Of a DNA stretch of 64,000 nt, positions 18,361 through 28,960 are shown piece by piece. Source of the stretch: Shewanella polaris (GTDB lineage: Bacteria; Pseudomonadota; Gammaproteobacteria; Enterobacterales; Shewanellaceae); contig NZ_CP041036.1 of assembly GCF_006385555.1 (NCBI RefSeq), positions 930,001 to 994,000 on the forward strand, written 5' to 3'. Within the stretch, counting starts at the first letter, position 1, and every line of letters begins with the position of its first letter. A program made the translations under genes and the position numbers. Below the pieces are notes generated by a model. That model was not told the DNA's origin and ran no database searches. It was given only the letters and a program-made list of their open reading frames with translations.

Positions 18361-20925
18361 ATGATAAGAATGATGCAATCAAAAAAATCTACATTTGGTT
18401 TTAGTTCGTTGAGCTTGGCCATTTCATTTGCACTTGCTGGAACTGTTGTTAGTTCACAAGCTTTTGCAGCAGATGAAGAAGTAGCAAAATTAGATAATGT
18501 TGAAAAAATGGCTGTTGTGGGCTCTCGTGCGGCACCGCGTTCTATTGGTGACTCACCAGTCCCAGTGGATATTATCAGCAGTGACGACCTTAAGAAAAAC
18601 GGCTCCACAGACATGATCGATATGTTAGTGACTTCAGTGCCGTCTTTTAACTCTCGTGCGCAACCTATTAGTGATGCCGCGACACTTGTTCGTCCGGTTA
18701 ACTTACGTGGTCTACCATCAGACAGCACACTTATTTTGGTTAATGGCAAACGCCGTCACCGAGCATCTGTTATTGCTTTCCAAGGTGGTGGCATTAACGA
18801 TGGTGCTCAAGGTCCAGATATTTCAGTCATTCCTGGTGTTGCCTTAAAGCAAGTTGAAGTATTGCGTGATGGTGCGGCGGCGCAGTATGGTTCGGATGCG
18901 ATTGCGGGTGTCATGAACTTTGTATTAAAAGATGCTTCTGAAGGCGGCTCTATTACCGTTAGTCAGGGCGAATACTATGAAGGTGACGGCGCTGCAACGA
19001 CGATTGATGGTAATGTTGGTTTACCGCTAACAGATGATGGTTTTATTAATATCAGTGCGCAATATAAAACGGCCGATGCCACAAGTCGCAGTGTACAGCG
19101 TCCAGATGCCGCGGCTATAGCTGCTGGAGGCAACGAATTTATTCAAGATCCTGCGCAAACTTGGGGTAACCCAGAAATCAAAGATGACTTTACCGTATTC
19201 GTAAACTCTGGTTTTGATATCAATGATAAGACACATTTATATGCTTTTGGTAACGTCTCATCGCGTAAAGCGACTGGTGGCTTCTACTATCGTAATCCAC
19301 ATAACCGTGGCAATGTTTACTCAGTCGATGGCGGCGAAACACTATTAGTTGGTGCCGTTAATGGCGATCAATCAACGTGTGATGTAGTGCCTGCTAATGT
19401 GGCTAATGTGCTTAATACTCCAGAATACCTAGCCATGGTAGCCGACCCAAATTGTTTCTCAATGAACCAAATTCGTCCAGGCGGTTATACACCGCAGTTC
19501 ACTGGTAAAATTGAAGACATGTCTTTCTTTGCTGGTATTAAAGGCGAACTAGGGGAGTGGATGTATGATGCCAGTGCAGGCACAGGTAGCAACAAAGCTA
19601 GCTTTGGTTTAAAAAATTCACTTAACCCATCGATGGGGTTAGATACACCTACTGACTTTGATACGGGTTCGTACGAGCAAGTTGAAACTACAGTTAACGT
19701 CGACTTTAGTCGTTACGTTACTATCGGTAGCCTAGAAGATATTAGTTTTGCAACGGGTTTTGAATGGCGTGAAGAGTCATTCGAGATTGGTCAAGGTGAA
19801 GAAGCGTCTTGGATTGCTGGTCCTTATGCCGACCAAGGTTTTAACATCGGCTCACACGGTTTTAAAGGTTTTGGTCCAGAATCTGCGGGTAAAAATGACC
19901 GCAGCAATATTGGGATTTATACCGATGTTGAAGCGCACTTAACTGATGATTTCTTGGTTGGCTTAGCATTACGCTACGAAGACTTTTCGACCTTTGGTGA
20001 CACGTTAAACTACAAGTTAACCGCACAGTACATTGCAACGGATGAGTTATCATTCCGAGCATCGCACAGTACGGGTTTCCGTGCGCCGACAGTTGGCCAA
20101 GAAAACGTGGTTAATACTCAAACATCGATTGTTGAGGGTGACTTAATTCAAACCTTTATTGCACCACCAACTAATCCGTTAGCGGCATTTTATGGTGGTG
20201 AAGTACTCAATCCTGAAGAGTCGGTGAGTTATGCTGCAGGTTTTGTGTATGAGTATGAAAACTTATTCTTAACTGTCGATTACTACAATATTGAAGTTAC
20301 AGGTCGTATTGCGCAATCTAGCCAAATTGCGGTTGAAGCAAGTGACTACGATGCATTAAGAGCTGCCGGTGTTGAATTCCCTGAATTAATTTCAGCGGTA
20401 ACCTTCTATACTAATGATTTTGATACTACAACTCAAGGTGTTGATATTGTTGGTTCTTATACCACAGAAATGTTGTCCGGTGATGCGAAATTTAGTCTAG
20501 CCTACGGTTGGACTGATACGAGTGTTGATAAATACAATTCAGAAACGACTAATGAAGGCAAGGTTCGTCGTTTAGAAGACGGTATTCCTGCACATCGTGC
20601 CACCCTTACTTGGGGGCAAAATTGGGATGATTTAAGCATGTCTCTGCGTGGTAACTACTTTGGTGAGTACTATGCAACCCATGCTGATGATACGTCTGAT
20701 TGGGGCTCTGAAATGGCTGATGCAGCCGTGACAATCGACCTTGAAGTCAGTTATGCCGTAATGGATAACTTAACGGTATCAGTTGGTGCTAATAACATCT
20801 TTGATCAAGAAGCGCAGAAGCTAAAAGACGGCACTTTAGGTGAGTTAGGTGCAGTGTACTACGAAAGTGGTCCATTCGATTATAACGGTGGTTACTACTA
20901 CGGACGTGTAAACTACCGCTTCTAA
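18361..20925 (+). CDS. TonB-dependent outer membrane receptor
   Basis: An 854-residue receptor. It has a signal peptide (FALAGTVVSSQAFAA, cleavage near 36) and a likely TonB-box/plug start around VEKMAVVGSRAAPRS. The plug domain at about 60-180 has VNLRGLPSDSTLILVNGKRR and VLRDGAAAQYGSDAIAGVMN, and a 22-strand-type barrel ends in the canonical terminal Phe (VNYRF). It imports a ligand using proton-motive force through TonB; the ligand is unknown. Iron, peptide or carbohydrate are all possible, and two cysteines near 340-370 may close an extracellular loop. Starts at 18361, 18370 or 18373 are all possible. The gene stands alone with a strong terminator. Confidence 0.9.
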   Translation: MIRMMQSKKSTFGFSSLSLAISFALAGTVVSSQAFAADEEVAKLDNVEKMAVVGSRAAPRSIGDSPVPVDIISSDDLKKNGSTDMIDMLVTSVPSFNSRAQPISDAATLVRPVNLRGLPSDSTLILVNGKRRHRASVIAFQGGGINDGAQGPDISVIPGVALKQVEVLRDGAAAQYGSDAIAGVMNFVLKDASEGGSITVSQGEYYEGDGAATTIDGNVGLPLTDDGFINISAQYKTADATSRSVQRPDAAAIAAGGNEFIQDPAQTWGNPEIKDDFTVFVNSGFDINDKTHLYAFGNVSSRKATGGFYYRNPHNRGNVYSVDGGETLLVGAVNGDQSTCDVVPANVANVLNTPEYLAMVADPNCFSMNQIRPGGYTPQFTGKIEDMSFFAGIKGELGEWMYDASAGTGSNKASFGLKNSLNPSMGLDTPTDFDTGSYEQVETTVNVDFSRYVTIGSLEDISFATGFEWREESFEIGQGEEASWIAGPYADQGFNIGSHGFKGFGPESAGKNDRSNIGIYTDVEAHLTDDFLVGLALRYEDFSTFGDTLNYKLTAQYIATDELSFRASHSTGFRAPTVGQENVVNTQTSIVEGDLIQTFIAPPTNPLAAFYGGEVLNPEESVSYAAGFVYEYENLFLTVDYYNIEVTGRIAQSSQIAVEASDYDALRAAGVEFPELISAVTFYTNDFDTTTQGVDIVGSYTTEMLSGDAKFSLAYGWTDTSVDKYNSETTNEGKVRRLEDGIPAHRATLTWGQNWDDLSMSLRGNYFGEYYATHADDTSDWGSEMADAAVTIDLEVSYAVMDNLTVSVGANNIFDQEAQKLKDGTLGELGAVYYESGPFDYNGGYYYGRVNYRF

Positions 20926-20958
20926 ATTATTGGTATCGTAATTATCACTAATTATGAA

Positions 20959-20989
20959 TAAAAAAGACTGCTGCGGCAGTCTTTTTTTT
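20959..20989 (+). terminator. Terminator of the TonB receptor gene
   Basis: GACTGC and GCAGTC arms close a TGCG loop, with a 5' A run and a run of eight Ts after the stem. This is a strong intrinsic terminator. Confidence 0.9.
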
Positions 20990-21020
20990 CGCACTATGTA
21001 TACAATAATAGCCTCATAAA

Positions 21021-21575
21021 TTATCGCAGAATGTTGACGCTTTTATGGTTTGCTAACGATAAGGCTTGATAAAGATCGTCGATAACAAGCGCTTTGGGCA
21101 GTTCTATTCCCTCAGGGTAACTTGATCCATATACTTTATTAAAAGGCGTTCCAGCAGCTGCCTGTTGGCCCATATATCGTTCAATGACCTCGTCGGCTTG
21201 AGTCCAGTTTCCTTGCATTAAGATAATCTGTGGGTCATTTAAGCGCTCCACCACTTGCTCCCGATAAAGGACATTGGCTTTATTCGTTTGGCAGGGCACA
21301 CACCAGTCTGCTGTGATATCAACAAAGACAATTTTACCTTGTTCAACATAGGCGGCAATTTTTTCAGGTTGAAGCGGTTGCCAGCGTAATTTTTGGTAGG
21401 TTTGATAATTTTCACCCTGATTAACAAAGGAAATAATCCCCGCAAAACATACCCCCATAAACCCGAGCATAATGATGACTAAAGTCGGAATTGATTTTCC
21501 TCGGATTTTAGCCCAAATAAGCCCTATAACAGCACTGAAAATAACCACCAGTAATATCATCATTAATATCTTCAT
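21021..21575 (-). CDS. Membrane-anchored thioredoxin-fold protein (DsbD C-terminal-like)
   Basis: A 184-residue protein with two N-terminal hydrophobic segments (about 1-22 and 30-50) followed by a thioredoxin-like domain. The active site reads FVDITADWCVPC (Cys 92 and 95), which is the pattern of the periplasmic C-terminal domain of DsbD/ScsB reductases rather than free thioredoxin. The eight-helix electron-transfer core of DsbD is absent, so this is either a stand-alone anchored redox protein or a shortened descendant of a larger DsbD-like one. Sidedness would be periplasmic. It is divergent from the LysE-type exporter. Confidence 0.78.
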   Translation of the reverse strand: MKILMMILLVVIFSAVIGLIWAKIRGKSIPTLVIIMLGFMGVCFAGIISFVNQGENYQTYQKLRWQPLQPEKIAAYVEQGKIVFVDITADWCVPCQTNKANVLYREQVVERLNDPQIILMQGNWTQADEVIERYMGQQAAAGTPFNKVYGSSYPEGIELPKALVIDDLYQALSLANHKSVNILR

Positions 21576-21705
21576 CGGTTTCCTTTGTAAATACGGTAAT
21601 ATATCAATCCATTATCAATGGCGATACGTTAGCAGTACACACTTAATTGGCTGTTAAAATGGAATGGTTAGCCAAATAGAATCTGTTATTGCAACAAGAG
21701 GTGTT

Positions 21706-22323
21706 ATGACGTTAAGTACGTGGTTAGGGTTATTAGCAATATGCTGTTTGGGCGCGATGTCTCCGGGACCCAGTTTAGCTATGGTGGTGAGGCATACTCT
21801 CAGTGGCGGAAGATTACACGGTGTGGTGTGTGCTTGGGCCCATTCAATTGGTATTGGTGTCTATGCACTTGTGACGTTATTAGGGTTGGCGGCAGTATTA
21901 AAAGCCTCGCCATTAATGTTTAATACCATAGCATTAATGGGGGCATTTTACTTAGCTTGGATGGGCATTCAAGCGCTTAGTTCTAAAGGCGGGTTGCAGA
22001 AAAAGTTAACCGCAGGAAAGCCAACAAGTTTATGGGTGGCTGCTCGAAACGGTCTCGCAATTTCTCTTTTAAACCCCAAAATTTTATTGTTCTTTTTAGC
22101 TTTGTTTAGCCAGTTTGTATTGGCCGCACAAACCACAACGGGACAGGCTTTAATCGTGGTTACACCGTTAATTATGGATGGCTTGTGGTATACCATTATT
22201 GCGTTTGTGTTATCACATTCTGCTGTATTGCCTAGATTACGAGACAAGGCTAAGCTAATCGATAGGTTATCTGGGGTTGTGCTGATTTTACTTGCGATAA
22301 GAGTTGTTTATACCATTTTATAG
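21706..22323 (+). CDS. LysE/RhtB-family amino acid exporter
   Basis: A 205-residue inner-membrane protein with about six helices. The N-terminal motif GAMSPGPSLAMVVRH is the hallmark of the LysE/RhtB family, and ISLLNPKILLFFLALFSQFV is its second conserved block. Members export amino acids or homoserine lactone-like compounds; the substrate is not readable. I chose ATG 21706 with AGAGGTG upstream rather than 21664, which would add a polar extension before helix 1. Confidence 0.88.
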   Translation: MTLSTWLGLLAICCLGAMSPGPSLAMVVRHTLSGGRLHGVVCAWAHSIGIGVYALVTLLGLAAVLKASPLMFNTIALMGAFYLAWMGIQALSSKGGLQKKLTAGKPTSLWVAARNGLAISLLNPKILLFFLALFSQFVLAAQTTTGQALIVVTPLIMDGLWYTIIAFVLSHSAVLPRLRDKAKLIDRLSGVVLILLAIRVVYTIL

Positions 22324-22446
22324 CGCTCAAACAATTAAAATCTAATAAAGGGCATTTACCAGTTTCATTTTGGGGTTGCGTCCTGCTTCGTCGTGAATTC
22401 GGGAGTAGCAATGAATAATGACTAATCTTGCGATAATCTAAGGGTA

Positions 22447-22481
22447 ATAAAAAATCCCTATCAGTAATCTGATGGGGATTC
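22447..22481 (-). terminator. Terminator of the DUF3144 gene
   Basis: AATCCC-ATCAG pairs with CTGAT-GGGATT around TAAT with one mismatch. On the minus strand a T run follows, so it belongs to the DUF3144 gene. Confidence 0.75.
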
Positions 22482-22562
22482 TTCTATTGTTTAATTAGCA
22501 TTAAATGACTGCTAATTAGTTGCGATAACTTTTCGCAACTTTTCGCTAATTATGAATTAGCT

Positions 22563-22889
22563 TTAGTCAGCTTTAAACATTTGCACGCTATCATCGCTAA
22601 CTTGCTCTTTTTTTGGTGCTGCGACTGGCGGATTAGCAATATGATCCTCTAAATTTTCTTTTAGCATGGCTTTGTACTCATCAGAAAACCAAGCTAATGC
22701 ATGATCTTTTTCTGCAGCGAGATCGGATGATTTAAGCGAAGCTTCAAACGCATTAAAACGTGCGGAAGCAAATCTCATTGCGGTACCGACTTTGCCAATA
22801 TCATTTTCTTGTTGGCTTAATTGATTGGCGAGGGCAATAAATTGGTCAGCTATTTGATACATTGTTAATTCTGTTTTTGGTTCAGACAT
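22563..22889 (-). CDS. DUF3144 family protein
   Basis: A small soluble, mostly helical protein of 108 residues. The central part (MYQIADQFIALANQLSQQ, then GTAMRFASARFNAFEA) matches the DUF3144 pattern of proteobacterial proteins of unknown function. The tail VAAPKKEQVSDDSVQMFKAD is polar and probably disordered. The start is ATG 22889 with a GTGGA-like ribosome site; a GTG three codons earlier is possible. Function is unknown and its neighbours give no clue. Confidence 0.75.
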   Translation of the reverse strand: MSEPKTELTMYQIADQFIALANQLSQQENDIGKVGTAMRFASARFNAFEASLKSSDLAAEKDHALAWFSDEYKAMLKENLEDHIANPPVAAPKKEQVSDDSVQMFKAD

Positions 22890-22960
22890 CAGATCCACTT
22901 TTTCGATGAGTTAATTTCCATTGAGTGTAACGTCTTTAATTGAAAATATCAGGTAAAAAA

Positions 22961-23518
22961 TTAACTATTGGGATCTGAATCTACCAACACTCGGCCGTCA
23001 CGTGAATCATAATATATTGATAAAAGTGGTAGTGGGTTGTAGTAATAACGACACTGATCTGGGCTGATATACTCTGCTTTGTAATCAGATGTATCTTCAT
23101 CTGCACTGCTTGAAACGCTTGGGCCATCTAGTAGCAGTGTCGGCCAGACTGAGAGGCAATCATTGGTGTTATTCAATCTTGGTGAAGCTTCATAAGGGGT
23201 ATAATGTTGCGCAGGATAACCCCATAGATTTATATCCAATTGGCCATCGGTTCCAGCTTGGCTGAAAATAACCAAATTATCAGCAGGACCAGAATAGCCC
23301 AAAGTGGCCCACTTAACATGAGCCAGCGTTATTGCTGAAGAAAATGCTCCACCAGTTGCTTTAACGGAAGCAATTTTTGCATCTTGACCTAAATCTAAAA
23401 ATTTGGGTAATGCTATAACAGCAAGAATTCCGAGGATTATAATCACGACCACTAATTCTATTAGGGTAAATCCAGATTCGTTCGTGTTGTTAGTTATATT
23501 CAATGGCATCATACTCAT
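22961..23518 (-). CDS. Type IV pilin-like protein (MSHA-type)
   Basis: Prepilin-like protein of 185 residues. After the leader, NESG is followed by FTLIELVVVIIILGILAV, giving the -1 Gly, +1 Phe and +5 Glu of class III signal peptides. The next part (ALPKFLDLGQDAKIASVKAT) is typical of MSHA pilins, and a cysteine pair (NDCLSVW, DQCRYYY) could close the C-terminal loop. No pilus assembly genes flank it. The leader may begin at either of two Met codons in MSMMPLNITN. Its helix is nearly identical to that of the other isolated pilin 9 kb away. Confidence 0.85.
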   Translation of the reverse strand: MSMMPLNITNNTNESGFTLIELVVVIIILGILAVIALPKFLDLGQDAKIASVKATGGAFSSAITLAHVKWATLGYSGPADNLVIFSQAGTDGQLDINLWGYPAQHYTPYEASPRLNNTNDCLSVWPTLLLDGPSVSSSADEDTSDYKAEYISPDQCRYYYNPLPLLSIYYDSRDGRVLVDSDPNS

Positions 23519-23612
23519 TTTTATGTGTATTTATGACGTTTGACAATGATAAATCAAATTACCTATTGATAGATAGGTTTTATCAGTGTGGCGCTTATTT
23601 TAAGGAAAGTGG

Positions 23613-24275
23613 ATGACTAAGCATTGGCAAGAATTTATTCAGCAACAACAGAACCAAGTCTATTATCAGCAACTTCAGTCGTTTATTACCCAACAACGTA
23701 ATGAGGGGAAAACGATATACCCACCTGAAAATGAGGTGTTTTCTGCTTTTCAATTAACACCACTAGAGCAAGTTAAAGTCGTGATATTAGGCCAAGATCC
23801 ATATCATGGGCCAGATCAAGCTCATGGGTTATCTTTTTCAGTAAAAACAGGCATTAAACCACCACCATCATTAGTTAATATTTATAAAGAATTACAGAAT
23901 GATATTGAAGGGTTTATCGTACCCAACCATGGTAATTTGACGGCTTGGGCAAAGCAGGGCGTTTTACTATTAAATACGGTGTTAACGGTTGAACAAGGGA
24001 AAGCTCATTCTCATGCTAAAGCGGGTTGGCAAGCGTTTACTGATAATGTCTTGAAACGATTAAATCAGCAATCAACGCCGATTATATTTGTGTGTTGGGG
24101 GAATTATGCGATTAAAAAAGGCCAGCTGATTACAGCATCTCATCACCATATTCTGAATGGCCCACATCCATCGCCATTATCGGCTTATCGTGGTTTTTTT
24201 GGTTGCGGTCATTTCTCAAATATAAATCGATTATTACTTGAAGATGGGGATAAACCTATCAATTGGCAAGTGTAA
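23613..24275 (+). CDS. ung: Uracil-DNA glycosylase
   Basis: Family 1 uracil-DNA glycosylase of 220 residues, which removes uracil from DNA and starts base-excision repair. The water-activating loop GQDPYHGP (Asp 62) and the DNA-intercalating loop [14 protein letters not shown] are intact, as is [16 protein letters not shown]. Length is normal. AAGG lies just before the start. It is a single gene followed by a two-way terminator shared with ispB. Confidence 0.97.
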   Translation: MTKHWQEFIQQQQNQVYYQQLQSFITQQRNEGKTIYPPENEVFSAFQLTPLEQVKVVILGQDPYHGPDQAHGLSFSVKTGIKPPPSLVNIYKELQNDIEGFIVPNHGNLTAWAKQGVLLLNTVLTVEQGKAHSHAKAGWQAFTDNVLKRLNQQSTPIIFVCWGNYAIKKGQLITASHHHILNGPHPSPLSAYRGFFGCGHFSNINRLLLEDGDKPINWQV

Positions 24276-24311
24276 TAAAAAAGGTATGAATTTAATATTC
24301 ATACCTTTTTT
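24276..24311. terminator. Two-way terminator between ung and ispB
   Basis: AAAAAAGGTATGAAT pairs with ATTCATACCTTTTTT around a 5-base loop, with A and T runs on both sides and converging genes on either side. Confidence 0.85.
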
Positions 24312-24358
24312 AAATCAATTGCATCAGTAACTGAATAAAATTCCTGACTAACTTGTAT

Positions 24359-25330
24359 TTAATTACTGCGATTAACTGACAAATGGGCCAGCGAAATTAA
24401 AGCCTGTTTATAGTCACTTTCAGGAAAAATACTTAAGGCATTAATGGCTTTTTGTGACTCAGCTTGAGCTTTTTCTTGCGTATAAACTAATGCGCCAGAT
24501 TCATCTAAAGCAACTAAAATCTCATCAATGACTTTTGACCCGTCGCTTTGTTCAATCGCTTCTCGTATGAGTTTTTTAGCAGTGTCAGAACCATTTTCCA
24601 TTGCATAAATTAACGGTAATGTAGGTTTGCCTTCCGCAAGATCATCCCCGATGTTTTTTCCTAATTCATCAGCGTTAGCTGTGTAATCAAGTAAATCATC
24701 AGTGAGCTGAAAAGCTGTACCAAGGTATTTACCGTAATCAGCCAAGGCTTGTTCTTGTTCTGGGGTGGCATTTGCTAATACACCTGCTAACTGAGTTGCC
24801 GCTTCAAACAATTTTGCGGTTTTACAGTAAATAACCCGCATATAGTTTGCTTCTGTGGTATCAGGATCATTACAGTTCATTAACTGTAATACTTCACCCT
24901 CAGCTAGCACGTTAGTGGTATGAGCAAGGACTTGAAGCACTTTCATATTGTCGAGATCAGTCATCATTTGAAATGACCGCGTATATAAAAAGTCACCTAC
25001 TAGTACGCTAGCACTATTCCCAAATAAAGCATTGGCTGTTTCACGGCCGCGTCTAAGTGTCGATTCATCAACAACATCGTCATGTAGTAAAGACGCTGTA
25101 TGGATAAATTCGATAATGGCAGCGAGTTTAAGGTGTTGTTCGCCTTGATAGTCAACGGTTCGGGCGGCTAATACTGATAATAACGGACGTAAACGTTTAC
25201 CACCGCCATTGATAATGTAGAAACCTAATTGATTAATTAAGGCTACATCAGACTCAAGTTGTTTATATATCAGCTGATTGACTGCTTGCATATCAGTGTC
25301 AGCCAGTTGACGAATGGCGTTTAAATCCAT
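24359..25330 (-). CDS. ispB: Octaprenyl diphosphate synthase
   Basis: Trans-polyprenyl synthase of 323 residues that makes the octaprenyl side chain of ubiquinone and menaquinone from IPP and FPP. Both aspartate-rich motifs are present: LLHDDVVDESTLRRGR near 78 and LTDDLLDY near 211, with GGGKRLRPLL for IPP binding. The gene is divergent from rplU-rpmA-obgE, the conserved gammaproteobacterial arrangement. Confidence 0.96.
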   Translation of the reverse strand: MDLNAIRQLADTDMQAVNQLIYKQLESDVALINQLGFYIINGGGKRLRPLLSVLAARTVDYQGEQHLKLAAIIEFIHTASLLHDDVVDESTLRRGRETANALFGNSASVLVGDFLYTRSFQMMTDLDNMKVLQVLAHTTNVLAEGEVLQLMNCNDPDTTEANYMRVIYCKTAKLFEAATQLAGVLANATPEQEQALADYGKYLGTAFQLTDDLLDYTANADELGKNIGDDLAEGKPTLPLIYAMENGSDTAKKLIREAIEQSDGSKVIDEILVALDESGALVYTQEKAQAESQKAINALSIFPESDYKQALISLAHLSVNRSN

Positions 25331-25619
25331 AATAGTCTCTGGTTGTTGGACGACAGGGCTTACACCCTTAATTTAGTTATATCGAATTAGAGCGCATATC
25401 TTACAGGATATCAGCGCCATTTTTCAAAGTATGTATTCGTATAATTGCGCTTTAAAAAAACGGATGTTGCAAAAGATTGTTGAATTATTATCAATTTACC
25501 TATAAAACTTAAGTATAATTTAGCATTAACATGTTAGCTAAATTTTGAAGATTACACATTAGCTATTAATGAATAGTGTGCAGTAATAAGGCCTTTTTTA
25601 GTTGATTGTGAATTAAGGC

Positions 25620-25648
25620 TTGCCGGATGACAATTCTTCGCGTAAAAT
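25620..25648 (+). promoter_or_regulatory. Probable sigma-70 promoter of rplU-rpmA
   Basis: TTGCCG and TAAAAT hexamers are separated by 17 bases, followed by the GC-rich discriminator CCGCGCCC typical of growth-rate and ppGpp-controlled ribosomal promoters. It lies about 90 bases before rplU. The remaining bases of the ispB-rplU gap are AT-rich with no other clear element. Confidence 0.6.
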
Positions 25649-25735
25649 CCGCGCCCATTGTCATTAAAAGTTTTTTAGCACCTAGTCTCGTCAATAATAT
25701 GAGTTAGTGTGTTAGTCATTTGGAGTAAAATAGCC

Positions 25736-26047
25736 ATGTACGCTGTTTTTCAAAGTGGCGGAAAGCAACATCGTGTTGCTGAAGGTCATACAGTTCGTTT
25801 AGAAAAATTAGAAGTTGCTACTGGTGAAACCGTAGAATTCGATCAAGTTTTATTGATTGCAGATGGTGAAACAGTACATGTTGGTGCTCCTTTAGTTGCT
25901 GGCGGTAAAGTCGTAGCTGAAGTAGTTGGCCACGGTCGCGGCGAAAAGGTAACTATCGTCAAGTTCCGTCGTCGTAAGCATCACGACAAGAAGATGGGCC
26001 ATCGTCAATGGTTCACCGAAGTTAAAATCACTGCGATCAGCGCATAA
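25736..26047 (+). CDS. rplU: 50S ribosomal protein L21
   Basis: L21 of 103 residues beginning [14 protein letters not shown], the invariant start, with TTGGAG upstream. The C-terminal [17 protein letters not shown] binds 23S rRNA. It is followed after 16 bases by rpmA in one transcript. Confidence 0.98.
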   Translation: MYAVFQSGGKQHRVAEGHTVRLEKLEVATGETVEFDQVLLIADGETVHVGAPLVAGGKVVAEVVGHGRGEKVTIVKFRRRKHHDKKMGHRQWFTEVKITAISA

Positions 26048-26060
26048 TTTAGGAGTCTAA

Positions 26061-26318
<258 letters not shown>

Positions 26319-26338
26319 TTCTTTCTAAGCTAGATCTC

Positions 26339-26372
26339 GAAAGCCCTGCCTATGGTGGGGCTTTTGTGTTTT
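26339..26372 (+). terminator. Terminator after rpmA
   Basis: AAAGCCC and GGGCTTT arms with an extended GCC/GGT inner stem are followed by T-rich sequence. It separates the ribosomal transcript from obgE, which therefore needs its own promoter in the next 150 bases. Confidence 0.75.
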
Positions 26373-26504
26373 TTATATCATTAAACTATTATTGGTAGTT
26401 TAATGATTTTGTTTATATGCAGTAGGCGATATCGTGATGAATGCTATCTTCAGCGCTTTCCTGCAAATCCCAATGATTTGGGGTTATAATTACAGATTAA
26501 GTAG

Positions 26505-27692
<1,188 letters not shown>

Positions 27693-27712
27693 TTTACTCA
27701 TTTGAGAATAAC

Positions 27713-28471
27713 GTGTACGCAGATAGTCAAAATGATATTACTCGCCTTGTAGTACGTTGCGCACAGCTATTGTTGGCTTATGGTGCTGAGTCTGATCTCG
27801 TGGAAGAGATTAGCCAGCGCCTTGGTAAAGCATTAGGTATTGCTAGCATTGAATTATCAATTTCCTCCAATTCATTAGTGTTAACGAGTTTAGTGCACGG
27901 TCGATGCATCACCACAACTCGTCGTATTCGTGCTCATGGCATTAACATGATGGTGATTTGTGAGATTCAACGAATTTGTATCCTCGCAGAAAAACGCATT
28001 TATGGCGCCAACGAAGTTCGTAGACGATTAGCTCACATTAAGCCAAAGTCTTATCCTGCTATTGCTCTCATTCCTATGATCGGTTTGTCTTGTGCCAGTT
28101 TTTGTCATTTATTTGATGGCGACTTGTTGGCTTGCATCATTACATTTTTTGCCTCCGCTATTGGGATGATGGTGCGGTTGTTTCTCGCCTCTCGACATTT
28201 TAATTTATTGGTCAATTTCTCGCTAACGGCTTTTGTCATTTCAAGTGTTGCCCAAGTGGGTTATATTTGGCCTATTACCGAAACTCCTCAAGCTGCAATG
28301 GCGGCAAGTGTGTTGATGTTGATCCCTGGCTTTCCAATGATTAATGCAATTTCAGATATGGTAAAAGGCCACATGAATGTGGGCATTTCTCGGTGGGGTC
28401 ATGCCACCTTGCTTACCTTAGCATCAGTAATAGGTATTACTATTGCTATGCAATTAGGCGGGATATTTTAA
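27713..28471 (+). CDS. Threonine/serine exporter ThrE, N-terminal half (DUF1212)
   Basis: A 252-residue protein matching the first part of ThrE-type exporters. A soluble N-terminal domain of about 110 residues (LLLAYGAESDLVEEISQRLG, LVHGRCITTTRRI) is followed by about five membrane helices ending LQLGGIF-like. The gene starts with GTG after GAG. Its stop shares one base with the ATG of the next gene, which encodes the second half, so the exporter is split into two coupled chains, as in E. coli YjjP/YjjB. Confidence 0.88.
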   Translation: MYADSQNDITRLVVRCAQLLLAYGAESDLVEEISQRLGKALGIASIELSISSNSLVLTSLVHGRCITTTRRIRAHGINMMVICEIQRICILAEKRIYGANEVRRRLAHIKPKSYPAIALIPMIGLSCASFCHLFDGDLLACIITFFASAIGMMVRLFLASRHFNLLVNFSLTAFVISSVAQVGYIWPITETPQAAMAASVLMLIPGFPMINAISDMVKGHMNVGISRWGHATLLTLASVIGITIAMQLGGIF

Positions 28472-28941
28472 TGTTATCCTTTCTAAATCTATTACTTCAT
28501 GATGCTTTTTTTGCATCGATCCCAGCTGTTGGTTTTGCTATGTTATTTAATGTGCCAAAACGGTATTTAATTTACTGCGCTATCGCGGCAGCTATTGGCC
28601 ATAGTTCAAGAACGGTACTATTACATTTCTCAATGCCAATTGAATGGGCGACCTTTATCGCAGCAGCCATTGTTGGCTTGATTACCATTCAGTTTGCTAA
28701 ACGTCATCTTGCACCACCGTTAATGTACGCTGTGGCGGCAATTATTCCCATGGTGCCAGGAACTTATGCATTCAATACTGTCATTGCATTAATCCAACTC
28801 ACGGCCCAAAGCCAAGTGAGTACAGAGCTCAGTGCTCAAGTCATTGTTAGCGGATTAAAAACCGTATTTATTTTAGGCGCACTTGCTGTCGGATTAGCGT
28901 TACCGAGTTTACTTTATTACCGCACCAGACCCATTATTTAA
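28471..28941 (+). CDS. Threonine/serine exporter ThrE, C-terminal half (YjjB-like)
   Basis: A 156-residue protein with about five helices, of the ThrE_2/YjjB type, with the conserved VPGTYAFNTVIAL segment. It starts at ATG 28471 within the TAATG junction with the partner gene, so the two are made in fixed ratio and should form one complex. Longer in-frame starts back to 28393 lie inside the partner gene and are not needed. Confidence 0.87.
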   Translation: MLSFLNLLLHDAFFASIPAVGFAMLFNVPKRYLIYCAIAAAIGHSSRTVLLHFSMPIEWATFIAAAIVGLITIQFAKRHLAPPLMYAVAAIIPMVPGTYAFNTVIALIQLTAQSQVSTELSAQVIVSGLKTVFILGALAVGLALPSLLYYRTRPII

Positions 28942-28960
28942 CCATAAGGATTATGCTTCA

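Noticed and set aside
18321..18749. 142-codon minus-strand frame over the TonB receptor start
   Set aside because: Antisense to the signal peptide and plug coding region; composition is that of a shadow frame.
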